This document shows positions 50,868 to 61,208 of a stretch of DNA of 64,000 bases, piece by piece. The stretch spans positions 31,434 to 95,433 of the forward strand of contig NZ_QRMP01000011.1 of NCBI RefSeq assembly GCF_003473295.1, given 5' to 3'. Source of the DNA: Parabacteroides sp. AM08-6 (lineage in GTDB: Bacteria; Bacteroidota; Bacteroidia; Bacteroidales; Tannerellaceae). The position numbers and the translations under genes were made by a program. Within the stretch, counting starts at the first letter, position 1. Every line of letters starts with the position of its first letter. The notes beneath the pieces are model-generated. The model was not told the DNA's origin. It was given only the letters and a program-made list of their open reading frames with translations, and made no database searches.

Positions 50868-51359
50868 TTAAGCGTGAGTATTTGTTGTTTCTTTTTTTGT
50901 TTGTACAATCACATTATAGCCATCTACCCGCATCACTATGACAGGTGTATTTTCGTCTATCAGTTCGTCAAGGGACTTGGCTTCGACGGTAATCCCTTTG
51001 ATTCGTGCTTTACCGATAGGGGCAAGGCGGGATAAAGTTATTCCTTCATCACCGGGCAGGATACCCAAGTCACGGCTGGAAGTAAGTTTCGAGTCGATGT
51101 CTGTTTTCAGAGCCACGCGACTGAACGATTTGGACCGTAACAACCATGCAAAAACTATTCCAAAAACTATAACCGAGGCTACAAGTGTAATATGTCCTGT
51201 CCACAGACTGATGGTGTATGCATAAATAAGTCCTCCGGCGGCAAAAATAAATCCGCCGACTCCTGCCACCGTTATTCCCGGAAGCATAAATATTTCCAAC
51301 AGGATAAGCAGAATCGCTATTACCATCAGGAAAATAATAATACTTATTTCAAACACCAT
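50868..51359 (-). CDS. short NfeD family membrane protein
   Basis: This 163-residue protein has several hydrophobic helices in the first 90 residues (IIIFLMVIAILLILLEIFML). A C-terminal OB-fold domain follows (DEGITLSRLAPIGKARIKG and VIVMRVDGYNVIV). Short NfeD proteins lack the protease domain and act with flotillins. Its operon position next to floA supports this. Confidence 0.88.
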   Translation of the reverse strand: MVFEISIIIFLMVIAILLILLEIFMLPGITVAGVGGFIFAAGGLIYAYTISLWTGHITLVASVIVFGIVFAWLLRSKSFSRVALKTDIDSKLTSSRDLGILPGDEGITLSRLAPIGKARIKGITVEAKSLDELIDENTPVIVMRVDGYNVIVQTKKETTNTHA

Positions 51360-51371
51360 AATAGTTGTGAT

Positions 51372-52811
51372 TTATCGTTTGTTTTTCAAATAGTTTATCT
51401 CCGCGTTACGAGCTTTCTTTTCCAGTTCCCCCGGCTGCTCAAGCAAGCTGTTGAGCTGTTCTTCGGCTTGTAAAATAGTCGGTTTCAACTGCTCGCGGCG
51501 GGCTTTGTTCCCTTGTGTATATGATGTACGCAATTCATCCAGTTTTCCGCTTAATTCCTTTATCTGTTTGTTGAGCGCGATAGCTTTTTCGTAATAACTT
51601 CGGGCTTCCGGGCTTTTTATATCATCCAGTTTGTAGTAGACAATATCATTCCCGATTATGAAATCAAAATCTTTTTCTATTTTCTTTTCCCCGTAAGGTA
51701 TTTCCGTATGTGCCAAGCGAATTAAATCGGTGTAAGAGGAACCTTCTTTCCAGGAATCTTTGATAGATTTGATGGCGGCCCGGGCACGTTTGAATTCCGG
51801 ATCATCACTTTCCACACGACTGTGAGCGGCGTTTGGAATGAACAAATAGACACAGGCTTTACCTTCCGGTTGGAAACGGTCGGAGACAAACCAACCTAAC
51901 CCTTTTACTTCATCAAACACAATCATATAGTCGTTATACGGAGAATTAAAAGGCATCCCCAACTGCTCCGGTGCTAGATATGTGTCTGAATTAATATTAT
52001 AGCGGGTCACGAAAAGGTCGTACCCTCCAATAGAACCGTTACCTTTTGAGGCATAATAAATCGTTACGCCGTCAGACAGGACAAACGGATAATTATCGTC
52101 TTCGTTGCTGTTGATATTCATCGGGAGCTGTTTCTCGTCTCCCCACTTATCCATCAGCTTGGATTGAGTAAAAAGGCAATATCGTTCGCCTTCGGTGGAA
52201 TGGGCATAATAGATTTTGTCTCCTTTCTGGTTCATATATACTGTTGAATTGACAGGCTCGGAAGTCTGAAAAAAGTCTTTATAGTTTTTCAACGTTCCGC
52301 TTTCTTCGCTTAATATATAAGCAGAAAGAAAATCGTCCTTATCCACTACCATGCTGTCGATAATCTGGATATCTTCCACTTTATCCACCATGCGTTGGGT
52401 GTTTTTTGCCAAGTCCAGCTTTTCCTCGAAAGGCTGCGTGTCCTGTTTCTTTTTGGTGAGCAGCTCGATGTATTCTTCCAACATTTCGGCCGAATCATCG
52501 AAACGGTAAGTTTGAAAATAAACATCGGAGAGATAGCGGTAAGCTTCCTGTACTTTCCGCTTGACGGCTACAGCCAGATATTTTTCCGCGCCTTCCAAGT
52601 CTCCTGTTTCGTAGCAACAGACTCCGTACCAATGATTGTACGAGCCGTTGTTCGGAGATTGTTTGACTAATTTCTCGAAAGCCGGTTTAGCTTCGGCATA
52701 TTGTCCGTCATTGTATAATTTTTTCGCCTGATCCAGGCTTTGCGCATACAAACCGCTGCAAAGTAACGTAATTCCTAATGTATAAAACAGTTTATTTGAT
52801 AACCAATTCAT
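51372..52811 (-). CDS. TPR and PD40-repeat periplasmic protein
   Basis: This 479-residue protein has a signal peptide (FYTLGITLLCSGLYAQS). TPR-like units cover about 20-130 (AKKLYNDGQYAEAKPAFEKL), followed by beta-propeller PD40 repeats (DKIYYAHSTEG, VTIYYASKGNGSIGGYDLF). A C-terminal charged helix region ends the protein. Relatives occur with gliding or envelope complexes in Bacteroidetes. No function is claimed; it is probably cotranscribed with floA-nfeD. Confidence 0.8.
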   Translation of the reverse strand: MNWLSNKLFYTLGITLLCSGLYAQSLDQAKKLYNDGQYAEAKPAFEKLVKQSPNNGSYNHWYGVCCYETGDLEGAEKYLAVAVKRKVQEAYRYLSDVYFQTYRFDDSAEMLEEYIELLTKKKQDTQPFEEKLDLAKNTQRMVDKVEDIQIIDSMVVDKDDFLSAYILSEESGTLKNYKDFFQTSEPVNSTVYMNQKGDKIYYAHSTEGERYCLFTQSKLMDKWGDEKQLPMNINSNEDDNYPFVLSDGVTIYYASKGNGSIGGYDLFVTRYNINSDTYLAPEQLGMPFNSPYNDYMIVFDEVKGLGWFVSDRFQPEGKACVYLFIPNAAHSRVESDDPEFKRARAAIKSIKDSWKEGSSYTDLIRLAHTEIPYGEKKIEKDFDFIIGNDIVYYKLDDIKSPEARSYYEKAIALNKQIKELSGKLDELRTSYTQGNKARREQLKPTILQAEEQLNSLLEQPGELEKKARNAEINYLKNKR

Positions 52812-52894
52812 AGTACCTTAAGTTGTGTAATAGTTATACAGTTTCAAAGATAAGAATATTTTTAGTAGAGCGTACATTTCGAGGTATAAATATG

Positions 52895-52902
52895 TAATTT
52901 TG
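52895..52902 (+). promoter_or_regulatory. -7 box of the TtcA-like gene
   Basis: TAATTTTG covers the GTG at 52900 that would open a longer frame; the ATG at 52921 is therefore the likely start. Confidence 0.5.
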
Positions 52903-52920
52903 TGCCCGATTAAGAAAGAT

Positions 52921-53667
52921 ATGGGAAAATTGACAACAGAAGAACTCCTGTTCCGCAAAGTGGAAGAGAAAGTAAAAAAGGCAATATACGATTATGGCCT
53001 GATAACCGATGGTGACCGTATTCTTATCGGACTGTCGGGTGGAAAGGATTCGCTTGCACTACTCAATTTGTTGGGACGACGTTCTAAAATATACCGTCCG
53101 CGTTTTGAAGTGGTGGTGGCGCATATCGTGATGTCAAACATTCCTTATCGTTCCGACCTTGATTACCTGCGTAGTTGTGCAGAAGAGCACAGTTTGCCTT
53201 TCTTTGTCCATGAGACGAGTTTCGATGCTTCTACTGATACGCGCAAATCGCCTTGTTTTCTATGTTCGTGGATGCGCCGTAAAGCCTTATTCGACATTGC
53301 CAAACAGCATAAATGCAATAAGATTGCGTTAGGACATCACCAAGACGATATCCTTGAAACTCTACTGATGAACATGACACATCAAGGGGCTATCGGAACC
53401 ATGCCGCCGCGTTTGAAGATGGAACGGTTCGAGATGGAAATTATTCGTCCGCTTTGTTTGGTGGAGGAGAAGGAATTGACTCGTATTGCAGCTTGGAAAG
53501 GTTATCGGAAACAAATTAAGAACTGTCCGTACGAAAGTGGTTCCAGCCGTTCGGATATGAAGGAGTTGTTGATACGTCTCGAAGCTATAAATCCGGAGGC
53601 TCGTTATAGTCTTTGGAACAGTATGTCGAATATTCAACCTGATTATTTACCTCGTAAGATAAAATAA
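52921..53667 (+). CDS. TtcA/TilS-type tRNA modification ATPase
   Basis: This protein of about 248 residues has the PP-loop GLSGGKDSLALLNLLG near 36-50. CFLCSWMRRKALF near 113 supplies a CxxC pair typical of TtcA, which thiolates C32 of tRNA using an Fe-S cluster. LGHHQDDILETLL and NCPYESGSSRSD match too. The exact tRNA position is not proven. It starts a two-gene run with the DUF486 gene. Confidence 0.85.
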   Translation: MGKLTTEELLFRKVEEKVKKAIYDYGLITDGDRILIGLSGGKDSLALLNLLGRRSKIYRPRFEVVVAHIVMSNIPYRSDLDYLRSCAEEHSLPFFVHETSFDASTDTRKSPCFLCSWMRRKALFDIAKQHKCNKIALGHHQDDILETLLMNMTHQGAIGTMPPRLKMERFEMEIIRPLCLVEEKELTRIAAWKGYRKQIKNCPYESGSSRSDMKELLIRLEAINPEARYSLWNSMSNIQPDYLPRKIK

Positions 53668-53669
53668 AT

Positions 53670-54041
53670 ATGCAAGGAGTTTACACGATTCTATTATTGG
53701 TAGTTTCCAATATTTTTATGACTTGTGCCTGGTACGGGCATCTGAAGATGAAACAGCAATTCAGTTGGTTTGAACATCTACCTTTGATTGGCGTGATTTT
53801 ATTTAGCTGGATGATTGCTTTCTTCGAGTATTGTGCCCAGGTTCCGGCCAATCGTATCGGTTTCCGGGAAAATGGCGGTCCGTTCAATCTTATTCAGTTG
53901 AAGGTGATTCAGGAGGTGATTACATTGGTTGTCTTCATCTGTTTCAGTACAATCGCTTTTAAGGGGGAGTCGTTCAAATGGAATCATGCACTGGCTTGTC
54001 TGCTGCTGGTTGCTGCGGTATATCTGGTGTTTAAAAAATAA
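53670..54041 (+). CDS. DMT family membrane protein (DUF486)
   Basis: This 123-residue protein has four hydrophobic helices (VYTILLLVVSNIFMTCAWYG, LIGVILFSWMIAFFEYCAQ, VITLVVFICFSTIAF, ALACLLLVAAVYLVF). NRIGFRENGGPFNLIQLK is a conserved loop. The family resembles small multidrug-type transporters but its substrate is unknown. It begins 2 bases after the TtcA-like stop. Confidence 0.87.
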   Translation: MQGVYTILLLVVSNIFMTCAWYGHLKMKQQFSWFEHLPLIGVILFSWMIAFFEYCAQVPANRIGFRENGGPFNLIQLKVIQEVITLVVFICFSTIAFKGESFKWNHALACLLLVAAVYLVFKK

Positions 54042-54069
54042 CGGATAACTATTGGTTTTAAAGGATTTA

Positions 54070-54978
54070 TTATTGTCCTTTTTTTATCTTTTCATCCAGA
54101 TAAGTTAGAATAGCAGCTTCTTCGTCGGGATGAAACCAGCGGATGTCGGTATCCCGTTTGAACCAAGTCATTTGTTTACGAGCGTAAACACGGGAGTTGC
54201 GTTTTATTTTCTCAATGGCAAAATCCAATGTCCATTCACCATCCAAATAGTTGAATAATTCTTTGTATCCTACTGTGTTGAGTGAATTTAGGTGACGGAA
54301 AGGGTAGACACGGCGAGCCTCTTCCAGCATCCCGTCGGCCATCATCTGCTCTACACGCCGGTTGATACGGTCGTATAATTCTTCCCGGTCACGTGTTAGT
54401 CCTACTTGTATGATATGAAAAGGACGTTCTTTCCGGTTGTTAGTGCGGAAGGAAGAATAGGGGCGCCCTGTCATACGACAGATTTCAACGGCGTGAATGA
54501 CACGTTTGTAGTTCAGGCGGTCTACTTCTTCATAGTGAGCCGGGTCTGTTTTTTTCAATTCGGCCAAAATAGGAGCAAGACCTTCCTCTTTGAACTGTTT
54601 GTAAATTGCATCTCTGATTTCGGGAGTTACGGTAGGAATGTCGTCAATGCCTTTAGTCACGGCGTCAATATACATCATGCTTCCACCGGTCATTACGATT
54701 GTCCGGTGCGTCTGATGCAGTTCACCAAGAAGGGTAATGACATCTTCCTCAAAACTGCTTGCACTGTAATAATCTGTGAGAGCCAGTGTCCCTACCATAT
54801 AATGTTTTACTCGTGCCATTTGTGTAGGGGTGGGAGCGGCCGTTCCAATTGGAATATCTTTATAAAGTTGACGGGAGTCGGAAGAAATAATAGGTGAACT
54901 GTAATGTTCAGCTACACGCAGACTTAGCTCTGTCTTGCCGACTCCTGTCGGACCCAGTAATATGATAAGGAAATTCAT
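54070..54978 (-). CDS. miaA: tRNA dimethylallyltransferase MiaA
   Basis: This 302-residue enzyme adds a dimethylallyl group to A37 of tRNAs reading U-starting codons. [11 protein letters not shown] (8-18), [20 protein letters not shown] and [20 protein letters not shown] are standard, as is [15 protein letters not shown] at the end. It lies 3 bases after the downstream-strand neighbour and is probably cotranscribed with it. Confidence 0.95.
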   Translation of the reverse strand: MNFLIILLGPTGVGKTELSLRVAEHYSSPIISSDSRQLYKDIPIGTAAPTPTQMARVKHYMVGTLALTDYYSASSFEEDVITLLGELHQTHRTIVMTGGSMMYIDAVTKGIDDIPTVTPEIRDAIYKQFKEEGLAPILAELKKTDPAHYEEVDRLNYKRVIHAVEICRMTGRPYSSFRTNNRKERPFHIIQVGLTRDREELYDRINRRVEQMMADGMLEEARRVYPFRHLNSLNTVGYKELFNYLDGEWTLDFAIEKIKRNSRVYARKQMTWFKRDTDIRWFHPDEEAAILTYLDEKIKKGQ

Positions 54979-54981
54979 TAA

Positions 54982-55542
54982 TCAAAAACGCTCATCGTCA
55001 TAAGGATTATCCATCGGGCCGTCACCCAACCCGTCGAAACCTTCTTTATCCAATTCATCGATGTCATATTCAGAATCCCCATAGAAGTCTTCACCAATTT
55101 CAGTTGAGCCGGCTTTGGTGTCGATATCGTCGAACGACATGATTTGTACAGGCGGTTCTCCGACAGACTTACTGCATATCGGTTTTTCAAGGTCCATGCC
55201 CGGTATTATTTCACGAAGTTCCATGAAGAAGGCGCGTTCGGTCATATAATCGAAGACAAAGAGGAGCTTCTGGCGTTCATCTTCCAGGAGGTCTTCCAGG
55301 CGGGTATCTCCCATTGTATAATTATCCACCTCGGAAGTGGTATCCATTTCAACCAAGGTGATTTCCGTATTCTTGCTCCAGTCGTCATCACAGATAAAGA
55401 AAGAACATATCTGATCTTTCGTATATCCGACCGCATCCATGATGGCATTGTACAAATCCAGGAAGGCTGCTTCCGAATCTATTTTAATCTCGCGTTTGAA
55501 GTCGTCAACTTCATCTGATAGGATTAGAAATCTAAATACCAT
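54982..55542 (-). CDS. pRiA4b ORF-3-like protein
   Basis: This 186-residue protein has the IS1096-passenger/pRiA4b ORF-3 fold: DDFKREIKIDSEAAFLDLYN, then FFICDDDWSKNTEITLVEMD and QKLLFVFDYMTERAFFMELR. A long acidic C-terminus follows (EDFYGDSEYDIDELDKEGFD). Despite the name it is a chromosomal gene with no sign of a transposon. Function unknown. Confidence 0.85.
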   Translation of the reverse strand: MVFRFLILSDEVDDFKREIKIDSEAAFLDLYNAIMDAVGYTKDQICSFFICDDDWSKNTEITLVEMDTTSEVDNYTMGDTRLEDLLEDERQKLLFVFDYMTERAFFMELREIIPGMDLEKPICSKSVGEPPVQIMSFDDIDTKAGSTEIGEDFYGDSEYDIDELDKEGFDGLGDGPMDNPYDDERF

Positions 55543-55798
55543 AATCGTTATTAGTTTTTTGTTGCACCAAAAGTAGTAAAAATATTTATTACGGTATATA
55601 TAGAGAGGAAAGAAATAAAGATTTAACGATATTCGGAAGGATTAGTTTTTCTTGTTGTCCGGTAGTCGGATTTTAATCCTTTAGGAGTCTTGAATGGAAA
55701 GGACAGATTAACCTGTTTCCCTGTATTCGGACATCATTGTCTGGTGTTACCGGAAAAACAGATGAATCTGTCCCTGATTGGTATTTGTTTTTAACTTT

Positions 55799-56584
55799 TT
55801 ATTCGTCAATCGAGCCTCTTACGATACCCCGTTCGGACGACTTGATAAAATTAAGAATCAAATCTCTTTCCATACTTGGTTCGTATTCTGTTTCGATAGC
55901 CTTCAATGCTTCAGTATTATTCAGGCCACGCGTGTAGAGTGTGCGGTAAATGTCCTGAATCAGGAATACCTGTTGGTTGGTGAATCCGCGACGGCGCAAA
56001 CCGACAATGTTGATTCCGCAGTAAACGATAGGATCGCGTCCAATCAGCGTATAAGGAGGAATATCTTTTCCGATACGGGAGCCTCCTTGTACCATCACAT
56101 GCTTGGAGATGCGGGTGAATTGGTGGACTAAGCTACCTCCGCTTACAATAGCGAAATCATCTATTTCTACTTCACCGGCTATTTGGGATGCGTTACCGAT
56201 AATGATATTATCTTTCAGTACACAGTCGTGGGCAATATGTGAATAGGCCATAATCAGGCAATTACGACCAACAATGGTTTTGCCTTTTGATGCCGTTCCG
56301 CGGTTGACTGTTACACATTCGCGTATGGTTGTGTTGTCGCCGATTTCAGCAGTTGTGATTTCCCCTTTGAACTTCAAGTCTTGTGGGATGCCGGCGATGA
56401 CGGCTCCCGGGAATATCGTACAATTATTACCAATCCGCGTACCATCCAGAATGGTAGTATGCGAGAATATATGGCAGTTATCGCCAATTATAACATCTTT
56501 TTCAATTACCGCAAATGCGTCAATCTGCGTATTCCGGCCTATTTTGGCCTCGGGATGAACGACTGCTAAAGGAGATATATTCAT
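55799..56584 (-). CDS. lpxA: UDP-N-acetylglucosamine acyltransferase LpxA
   Basis: This 261-residue protein performs the first step of lipid A synthesis, acylating UDP-GlcNAc. It shows hexapeptide (left-handed beta-helix) repeats such as AVIEKDVIIGDNCHIF and ILDGTRIGNNCTIFPGAV, and IAHDCVLKDNIIIGN includes the catalytic His. A helical C-terminus ends in GSIDE. It is the last gene of the lpxD-lpxC/fabZ-lpxA run, with 12-base gaps. Confidence 0.96.
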   Translation of the reverse strand: MNISPLAVVHPEAKIGRNTQIDAFAVIEKDVIIGDNCHIFSHTTILDGTRIGNNCTIFPGAVIAGIPQDLKFKGEITTAEIGDNTTIRECVTVNRGTASKGKTIVGRNCLIMAYSHIAHDCVLKDNIIIGNASQIAGEVEIDDFAIVSGGSLVHQFTRISKHVMVQGGSRIGKDIPPYTLIGRDPIVYCGINIVGLRRRGFTNQQVFLIQDIYRTLYTRGLNNTEALKAIETEYEPSMERDLILNFIKSSERGIVRGSIDE

Positions 56585-56596
56585 TTCCTTAATTTA

Positions 56597-57982
56597 TTAT
56601 TTGTTTTTGACAATCTGTGCCATAAATTCAGCTTCGCAAACGAGCTTTTCACCAACGAATATGTAACCTTTCATCGTGGAGATACCACGGCGGATAGGAG
56701 CCAATAGTTCCAGACGTAGAATCAGTGTATCGCCCGGCACTACTTTCTGGCGGAATTTCACACCGTCTATTTTCATGAAGTAGGTTGAGTAGCGTTCCGG
56801 TTCGTCAACGGAGTTGAGAACAAGCAGACCACCGGTCTGTGCCATCGCTTCAACTAACAAGACTCCAGGTGTGACTGGTTCTTGTGGGAAATGTCCCTGG
56901 AAGAAGGGTTCGTTGGTGGTGATATTTTTTACTCCCACAATATAGTTACCGCCGATTTCGATAATCTTGTCAACCAATAAGAACGGATAGCGGTGGGGAA
57001 GCAGTTCGCGGATGCGATTGACATCCATAATCGGAGCTACGTTCGGATCATAAACCGGAGCCTGTACTTCATTCAGCTTGATGTCTTTACGAATCATACG
57101 GGCCAGTTGGTTGTTTATCTTGTGCCCCGGGCGGGTAGCGATAATACGTCCGCGGATAGGCTTACCAATCAAAGCCATATCACCGATGACATCAATCAGC
57201 TTGTGCCGGGCTGGTTCGTTGTCGAATACCAACGGTTTGTTGTTGATGTATCCCAGGTCTTTTACGTCTTTGTGCGGAATATTCAGTTCGTCGGCCAGCT
57301 TATCCAGTGCTTCCTGCGTCATTTTCTGGTCGTAAATCACGATAGCATTATCCAAGTCGCCCCCTTTGATAAGATTATTTTGAAGCAGCATTTCCACTTC
57401 GCGTACAAATACAAATGTGCGGGAAGCTGCCAGTTCTGTTGGAAATTCGCTCAAATCATTCAAAGTTGCGAACTGGTTTGACAATACCGGTGAATCGAAA
57501 GATATCAGCACGTTTACACTGAATTTTTCGTCCGGCAAGATAACCAGTGATGAACCGGTTTCTTCGTCTTTTACTTCAATTTTATGTTTTACGATGTAAT
57601 AATCTTTCGGAGCATTCTGTTCTGCGATTCCTGCTTTTTGGATTTCTTCCGAATAAAAGCGTGAGCTACCGTCCAGGATTGGAAATTCGGGTGCGTTCAC
57701 TTCAATCAGGCAGTTATCTATTTCAAAAGCATACAAAGCTGCCATCGCATGTTCGATAGTGCTGATTTGAATACCATTTTTCGAGAGTACGGTACCCCGT
57801 TGTGTTCCGGCTACATTTTCAGCCAATGCATCAATCACCGGCTCTCCTTCCAGGTCAACTCGTTTGATTTTGTATCCATGATTTTCGGGAGCCGGATTGA
57901 ATGTAATCTGGATGTCCAGTCCGGTGTGTAGTCCCTTTCCTTGCATAGAGAAACTCGTGGCAAGCGTCTTCTGTTTCTGCAT
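56597..57982 (-). CDS. lpxC-fabZ: bifunctional LpxC deacetylase / FabZ dehydratase
   Basis: This 461-residue fusion contains LpxC (about 1-300: ISTIEHAMAALYAFEIDNCL with the first zinc His, and HKLIDVIGDMALIGKPIRG with the second). It removes the acetyl group from UDP-acyl-GlcNAc. FabZ follows (about 310-461: LLPHRYPFLLVDKI, QGHFPQEPVTPGVLLVEAMAQ), dehydrating 3-hydroxyacyl-ACP in fatty acid synthesis. The fusion is a Bacteroidetes feature. It couples lipid A and fatty acid supply. Confidence 0.96.
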   Translation of the reverse strand: MQKQKTLATSFSMQGKGLHTGLDIQITFNPAPENHGYKIKRVDLEGEPVIDALAENVAGTQRGTVLSKNGIQISTIEHAMAALYAFEIDNCLIEVNAPEFPILDGSSRFYSEEIQKAGIAEQNAPKDYYIVKHKIEVKDEETGSSLVILPDEKFSVNVLISFDSPVLSNQFATLNDLSEFPTELAASRTFVFVREVEMLLQNNLIKGGDLDNAIVIYDQKMTQEALDKLADELNIPHKDVKDLGYINNKPLVFDNEPARHKLIDVIGDMALIGKPIRGRIIATRPGHKINNQLARMIRKDIKLNEVQAPVYDPNVAPIMDVNRIRELLPHRYPFLLVDKIIEIGGNYIVGVKNITTNEPFFQGHFPQEPVTPGVLLVEAMAQTGGLLVLNSVDEPERYSTYFMKIDGVKFRQKVVPGDTLILRLELLAPIRRGISTMKGYIFVGEKLVCEAEFMAQIVKNK

Positions 57983-57994
57983 ACGTTTATCTTA

Positions 57995-59035
57995 TTATTT
58001 ATTAATTTCTTTTTTTAACTGCTCAATCTCGCGTTGCATTTGTCCCATTGCGCGATACATGTCCGGCAAACGGTTGAAAATAGCACTTGAGCGCATAAAT
58101 GCTTTTGCATTGATGGCTGGAGCTCCCAGCAGAGTGGTCGGCTTTTTTACGTCGCTGATGACACCGCATTGCGCTCCGAACACTACATGGTCCGCCACAT
58201 GGATATGTCCCGACAAACCAACCTGTCCGCCCAACATACAATGACTACCAATCTTTACGGAACCGGCAATGCCAACTTGAGCTGCCATAACCGTATTTTC
58301 CCCGACTTCAACGTTATGAGCTATCTGAACCAGATTGTCCAGTTTTACGCCCCGATGAATGATGGTGGAGTCCATTACAGCACGGTCTATTGTCGTATTT
58401 GCTCCAACTTCAACATCGTCTTCGATGATAACATTTCCCAGTTGCGGTATTTTCTTGTAATTATCACCTTCGGGAGCAAAACCGAAACCATCTGAGCCGA
58501 TTACGGAACCTGCGTGCAGAATACAGTTGCTTCCGACAATACATCCGTTGTAGATAGTGACATGCGGGTAGAGTATCGTGTTGTCACCTATCGTAACATT
58601 GTCACCAATGTAAGCGTAGGGATAGATGCGGCAGTTTTTTCCGAGCTTTGCGTTTGTTCCGATGTAGGCAAAATTACCTACGTAACAATCCTCTCCTAAA
58701 ATGGCTGAGGAGGCAATGAATGCGGTAGAGTCTATGCCGGCTTTTTTCTCTTTTGCCTTTTCTACCATATTCAACAAAATAGCGAGTGATGCGTAAGCAT
58801 TAGCTACTTTGACCAGTGTCGCTTTTATCGGTTCGGCAGGTACGAAATCATTATTTACCAAAACAATACTTGCTTCGGTATTGTATATATAATGTTCATA
58901 TTTCGGATTTGCCAGGAAAGTTAATGTCCCAGGTTTTCCTTCTTCGATTTTCGAGAAGTTGTTCACTTTCACTTCAGGGTTGCCTTCAACAGTTCCTCCT
59001 AAAACGCTTGCTATTTGTTGGGCTGAAAACTCCAT
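57995..59035 (-). CDS. lpxD: UDP-3-O-acylglucosamine N-acyltransferase LpxD
   Basis: This 346-residue protein adds the second acyl chain in lipid A synthesis. An N-terminal domain ([29 protein letters not shown]) precedes hexapeptide repeats ([20 protein letters not shown]). [15 protein letters not shown] supplies the catalytic His. The C-terminal helix ends [13 protein letters not shown]. It heads the three-gene lipid A run. Confidence 0.96.
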   Translation of the reverse strand: MEFSAQQIASVLGGTVEGNPEVKVNNFSKIEEGKPGTLTFLANPKYEHYIYNTEASIVLVNNDFVPAEPIKATLVKVANAYASLAILLNMVEKAKEKKAGIDSTAFIASSAILGEDCYVGNFAYIGTNAKLGKNCRIYPYAYIGDNVTIGDNTILYPHVTIYNGCIVGSNCILHAGSVIGSDGFGFAPEGDNYKKIPQLGNVIIEDDVEVGANTTIDRAVMDSTIIHRGVKLDNLVQIAHNVEVGENTVMAAQVGIAGSVKIGSHCMLGGQVGLSGHIHVADHVVFGAQCGVISDVKKPTTLLGAPAINAKAFMRSSAIFNRLPDMYRAMGQMQREIEQLKKEINK

Positions 59036-59124
59036 TCTTTATTTTATTATATGTATTTCAATTGTAACGGGCTTGCCTGTTGGGCAAGTTAGTTTGCAAA
59101 AATGGTGAAAATTATTGGGATAGC

Positions 59125-59967
59125 CTATGCTTTGCAGGTAATAATTCCTTTATCATGCAGATAACCTGCCATTTCACGTTGTACGGCTTGTGCTGCTTCA
59201 CGCGCGAAATCGGCAAATTTCTCTGTTTTATCAACATAAATGATGGCACGGGATGAGTTTACCAGCAAACCGCATTGGTCGTTCATTCCATATTGTGCCA
59301 CTTCGGCTAAGCTTCCGCCTTGTGCTCCGACACCCGGAACTAAGAGAAAATGATTGGGTGCATATTTGCGGATATCCAAAAACATTTTACCTTGTGTCGC
59401 CCCGACAACGTACATCATTTGTTCGTCCGTAGCCCATTCCTGAGATTTCTTCAAGACTTTTTCAAATAGGCGTTCGCCATTGTTATCTTCCGTCATCTGG
59501 AAATCGTGCGAACCTTTGTTGGAAGTCAACGCAAGCAGGATTACCCATGCTTCCGGATAGAGCAGGAATGGTTTTACGCTGTCCTCACCCATGTAGGGAG
59601 CTACCGTTACGGCATCCACTTTGATATGGTCGAAGAAAGAGCGGGCGTACATTTCCGAAGTATTGCCTATGTCACCTCGTTTGGCATCGGCAATAATAAA
59701 CTGGTCGGAATAATTTTCACGCAGGTAAGCAACTGTTTTTTCAAAAGCCAGCATTCCTTTTACACCTAAACTTTCATAAAAAGCAAGGTTCGGTTTGTAG
59801 GCAACACAATAGTCGGCTGTCGCATCAATAATTGCTTTGTTGAAAGCAAAAATAGGATCTTCCTCTTCCAGCAAATGCTGCGGGATTTTCTTTATATCTG
59901 TATCCAGCCCTACACAAAGGAAAGATTGTTTTTTCTTGATGTTCTCAAATAATTGTTGCTTGTTCAT
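59125..59967 (-). CDS. pyrF: orotidine 5'-phosphate decarboxylase
   Basis: This 280-residue enzyme turns OMP into [15 protein letters not shown] at the start and [20 protein letters not shown], which bears the catalytic Lys-Asp pair, identify the long (type 2) Pyr[19 protein letters not shown] is the phosphate-binding region. It is followed closely by prfA upstream on the strand. Confidence 0.94.
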   Translation of the reverse strand: MNKQQLFENIKKKQSFLCVGLDTDIKKIPQHLLEEEDPIFAFNKAIIDATADYCVAYKPNLAFYESLGVKGMLAFEKTVAYLRENYSDQFIIADAKRGDIGNTSEMYARSFFDHIKVDAVTVAPYMGEDSVKPFLLYPEAWVILLALTSNKGSHDFQMTEDNNGERLFEKVLKKSQEWATDEQMMYVVGATQGKMFLDIRKYAPNHFLLVPGVGAQGGSLAEVAQYGMNDQCGLLVNSSRAIIYVDKTEKFADFAREAAQAVQREMAGYLHDKGIITCKA

Positions 59968-59999
59968 ATTATTTCGTGTAAAATGGTCTAAAATATTCG

Positions 60000-61109
60000 T
60001 TATAGTTCGGATTCTTTCATCCGTTCAGCGTTCTCGGCAACGATGAGGTGGTCGAGGCAGTCCTGTATATCTCCATCCATGAAGGCTGAAAGATTATAAA
60101 TCGTATAATTGATACGATGGTCGGTAATACGTCCTTGCGGATAGTTGTATGTTCGTATCTTAGCCGAACGGTCCCCGGTCGAAACCATCGTCTTACGTTT
60201 ATTCGCTATATCATCCAGATATTTCTGGTGCTCTTTATCATATATGAATGAGCGCAGACGCGTGAGGGCACGTTCTTTATTTTTCGGCTGGTCACGTGTT
60301 TCCGTACATTCAATCAGAATTTCTTCCACCACTCCCGTGTTGGGGTTCTTCCAATTGTAACGTAGACGAACACCCGACTCTACTTTGTTTACGTTCTGTC
60401 CTCCGGCGCCTCCCGAACGGAAAGTATCCCATTTGATTTCGCCTTCATTGATTTCTACATCGAACTCATCGGCTTCCGGCAATACAGCAACTGTAGCAGC
60501 GGAGGTGTGTACGCGTCCTTGTGTTTCGGTAGCAGGTACACGTTGTACACGGTGTACCCCCGATTCATACTTGAGTGTACCATAAACCTTCTCGCCACTG
60601 ACGGCAAAGATTATTTCCTTGAAACCGCCGGCAGCCCCTTCACTGAAGCTGGAGAGTGCAACTTTCCATCCTTTCAGTTCGCAATACTTCATGTACATGC
60701 GGTATAAATCACCGGCAAAAAGAGCTGCTTCATCGCCACCTGTTCCACCGCGTATTTCGACAATTGCATTTTTGTCGTCTTGTGGGTCGGCAGGAACAAG
60801 GAGTAATTTGATGTCTTCTTCCAATTCAGGAATACGTGCTTCACATGTTGCAGCCTCTTCACGCGCTATTTCTTTCATTTCCGGATCGTTTTCAGCCATC
60901 ATCATGCGGGCTTCTTCCAATCCGTTGATACACTGTATGTATTCTCTGCGGGCCTTCATGAGTTCGTTCAGGTCCTTGTATTCCTTTGTCAGCTTTACGT
61001 ATCTTTTCTGGTCCGCAATGACATTAGGGTCTGTGATGAGTGTGGAAACTTCCTCGAAGCGCGATACCAACCCATCCAGTTTCTCTAATAATGTCTTATT
61101 TTCAGCCAT
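60000..61109 (-). CDS. prfA: peptide chain release factor 1
   Basis: This 369-residue factor ends translation at UAA and UAG. The stop-codon motif PAT is in [19 protein letters not shown], and the catalytic GGQ is in [15 protein letters not shown]. The length is normal. Its ATG directly follows the TAA of the 29-residue peptide gene, so the two are translationally linked. Confidence 0.96.
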   Translation of the reverse strand: MAENKTLLEKLDGLVSRFEEVSTLITDPNVIADQKRYVKLTKEYKDLNELMKARREYIQCINGLEEARMMMAENDPEMKEIAREEAATCEARIPELEEDIKLLLVPADPQDDKNAIVEIRGGTGGDEAALFAGDLYRMYMKYCELKGWKVALSSFSEGAAGGFKEIIFAVSGEKVYGTLKYESGVHRVQRVPATETQGRVHTSAATVAVLPEADEFDVEINEGEIKWDTFRSGGAGGQNVNKVESGVRLRYNWKNPNTGVVEEILIECTETRDQPKNKERALTRLRSFIYDKEHQKYLDDIANKRKTMVSTGDRSAKIRTYNYPQGRITDHRINYTIYNLSAFMDGDIQDCLDHLIVAENAERMKESEL

Positions 61110-61199
61110 TTATTTATTCCGTCTTTTATTTTTACGATAATATTGCGTCCATGCCAATACGCACACAACAATACCTAAAATTGCGATAAGTGTCATCAT
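61110..61199 (-). CDS. 29-residue membrane peptide between purM and prfA
   Basis: On the minus strand ATG at 61199 opens MMTLIAILGIVVCVLAWTQ then YYRKNKRRNK and stops with TAA, whose last base is the one before the prfA ATG (TAAATG). It has one hydrophobic helix with a basic C-terminal tail, like a small single-pass membrane protein. It is too short for standard gene finding. It lies 9 bases after the purM-type stop. Expression is not proven. Confidence 0.6.
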   Translation of the reverse strand: MMTLIAILGIVVCVLAWTQYYRKNKRRNK

Positions 61200-61208
61200 G
61201 TTATTCTA

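Noticed and set aside
54982..55542. Transposon cargo, because of the IS1096/pRiA4b name
   Set aside because: No transposase, repeats or composition change; the gene is packed next to miaA like a core gene.
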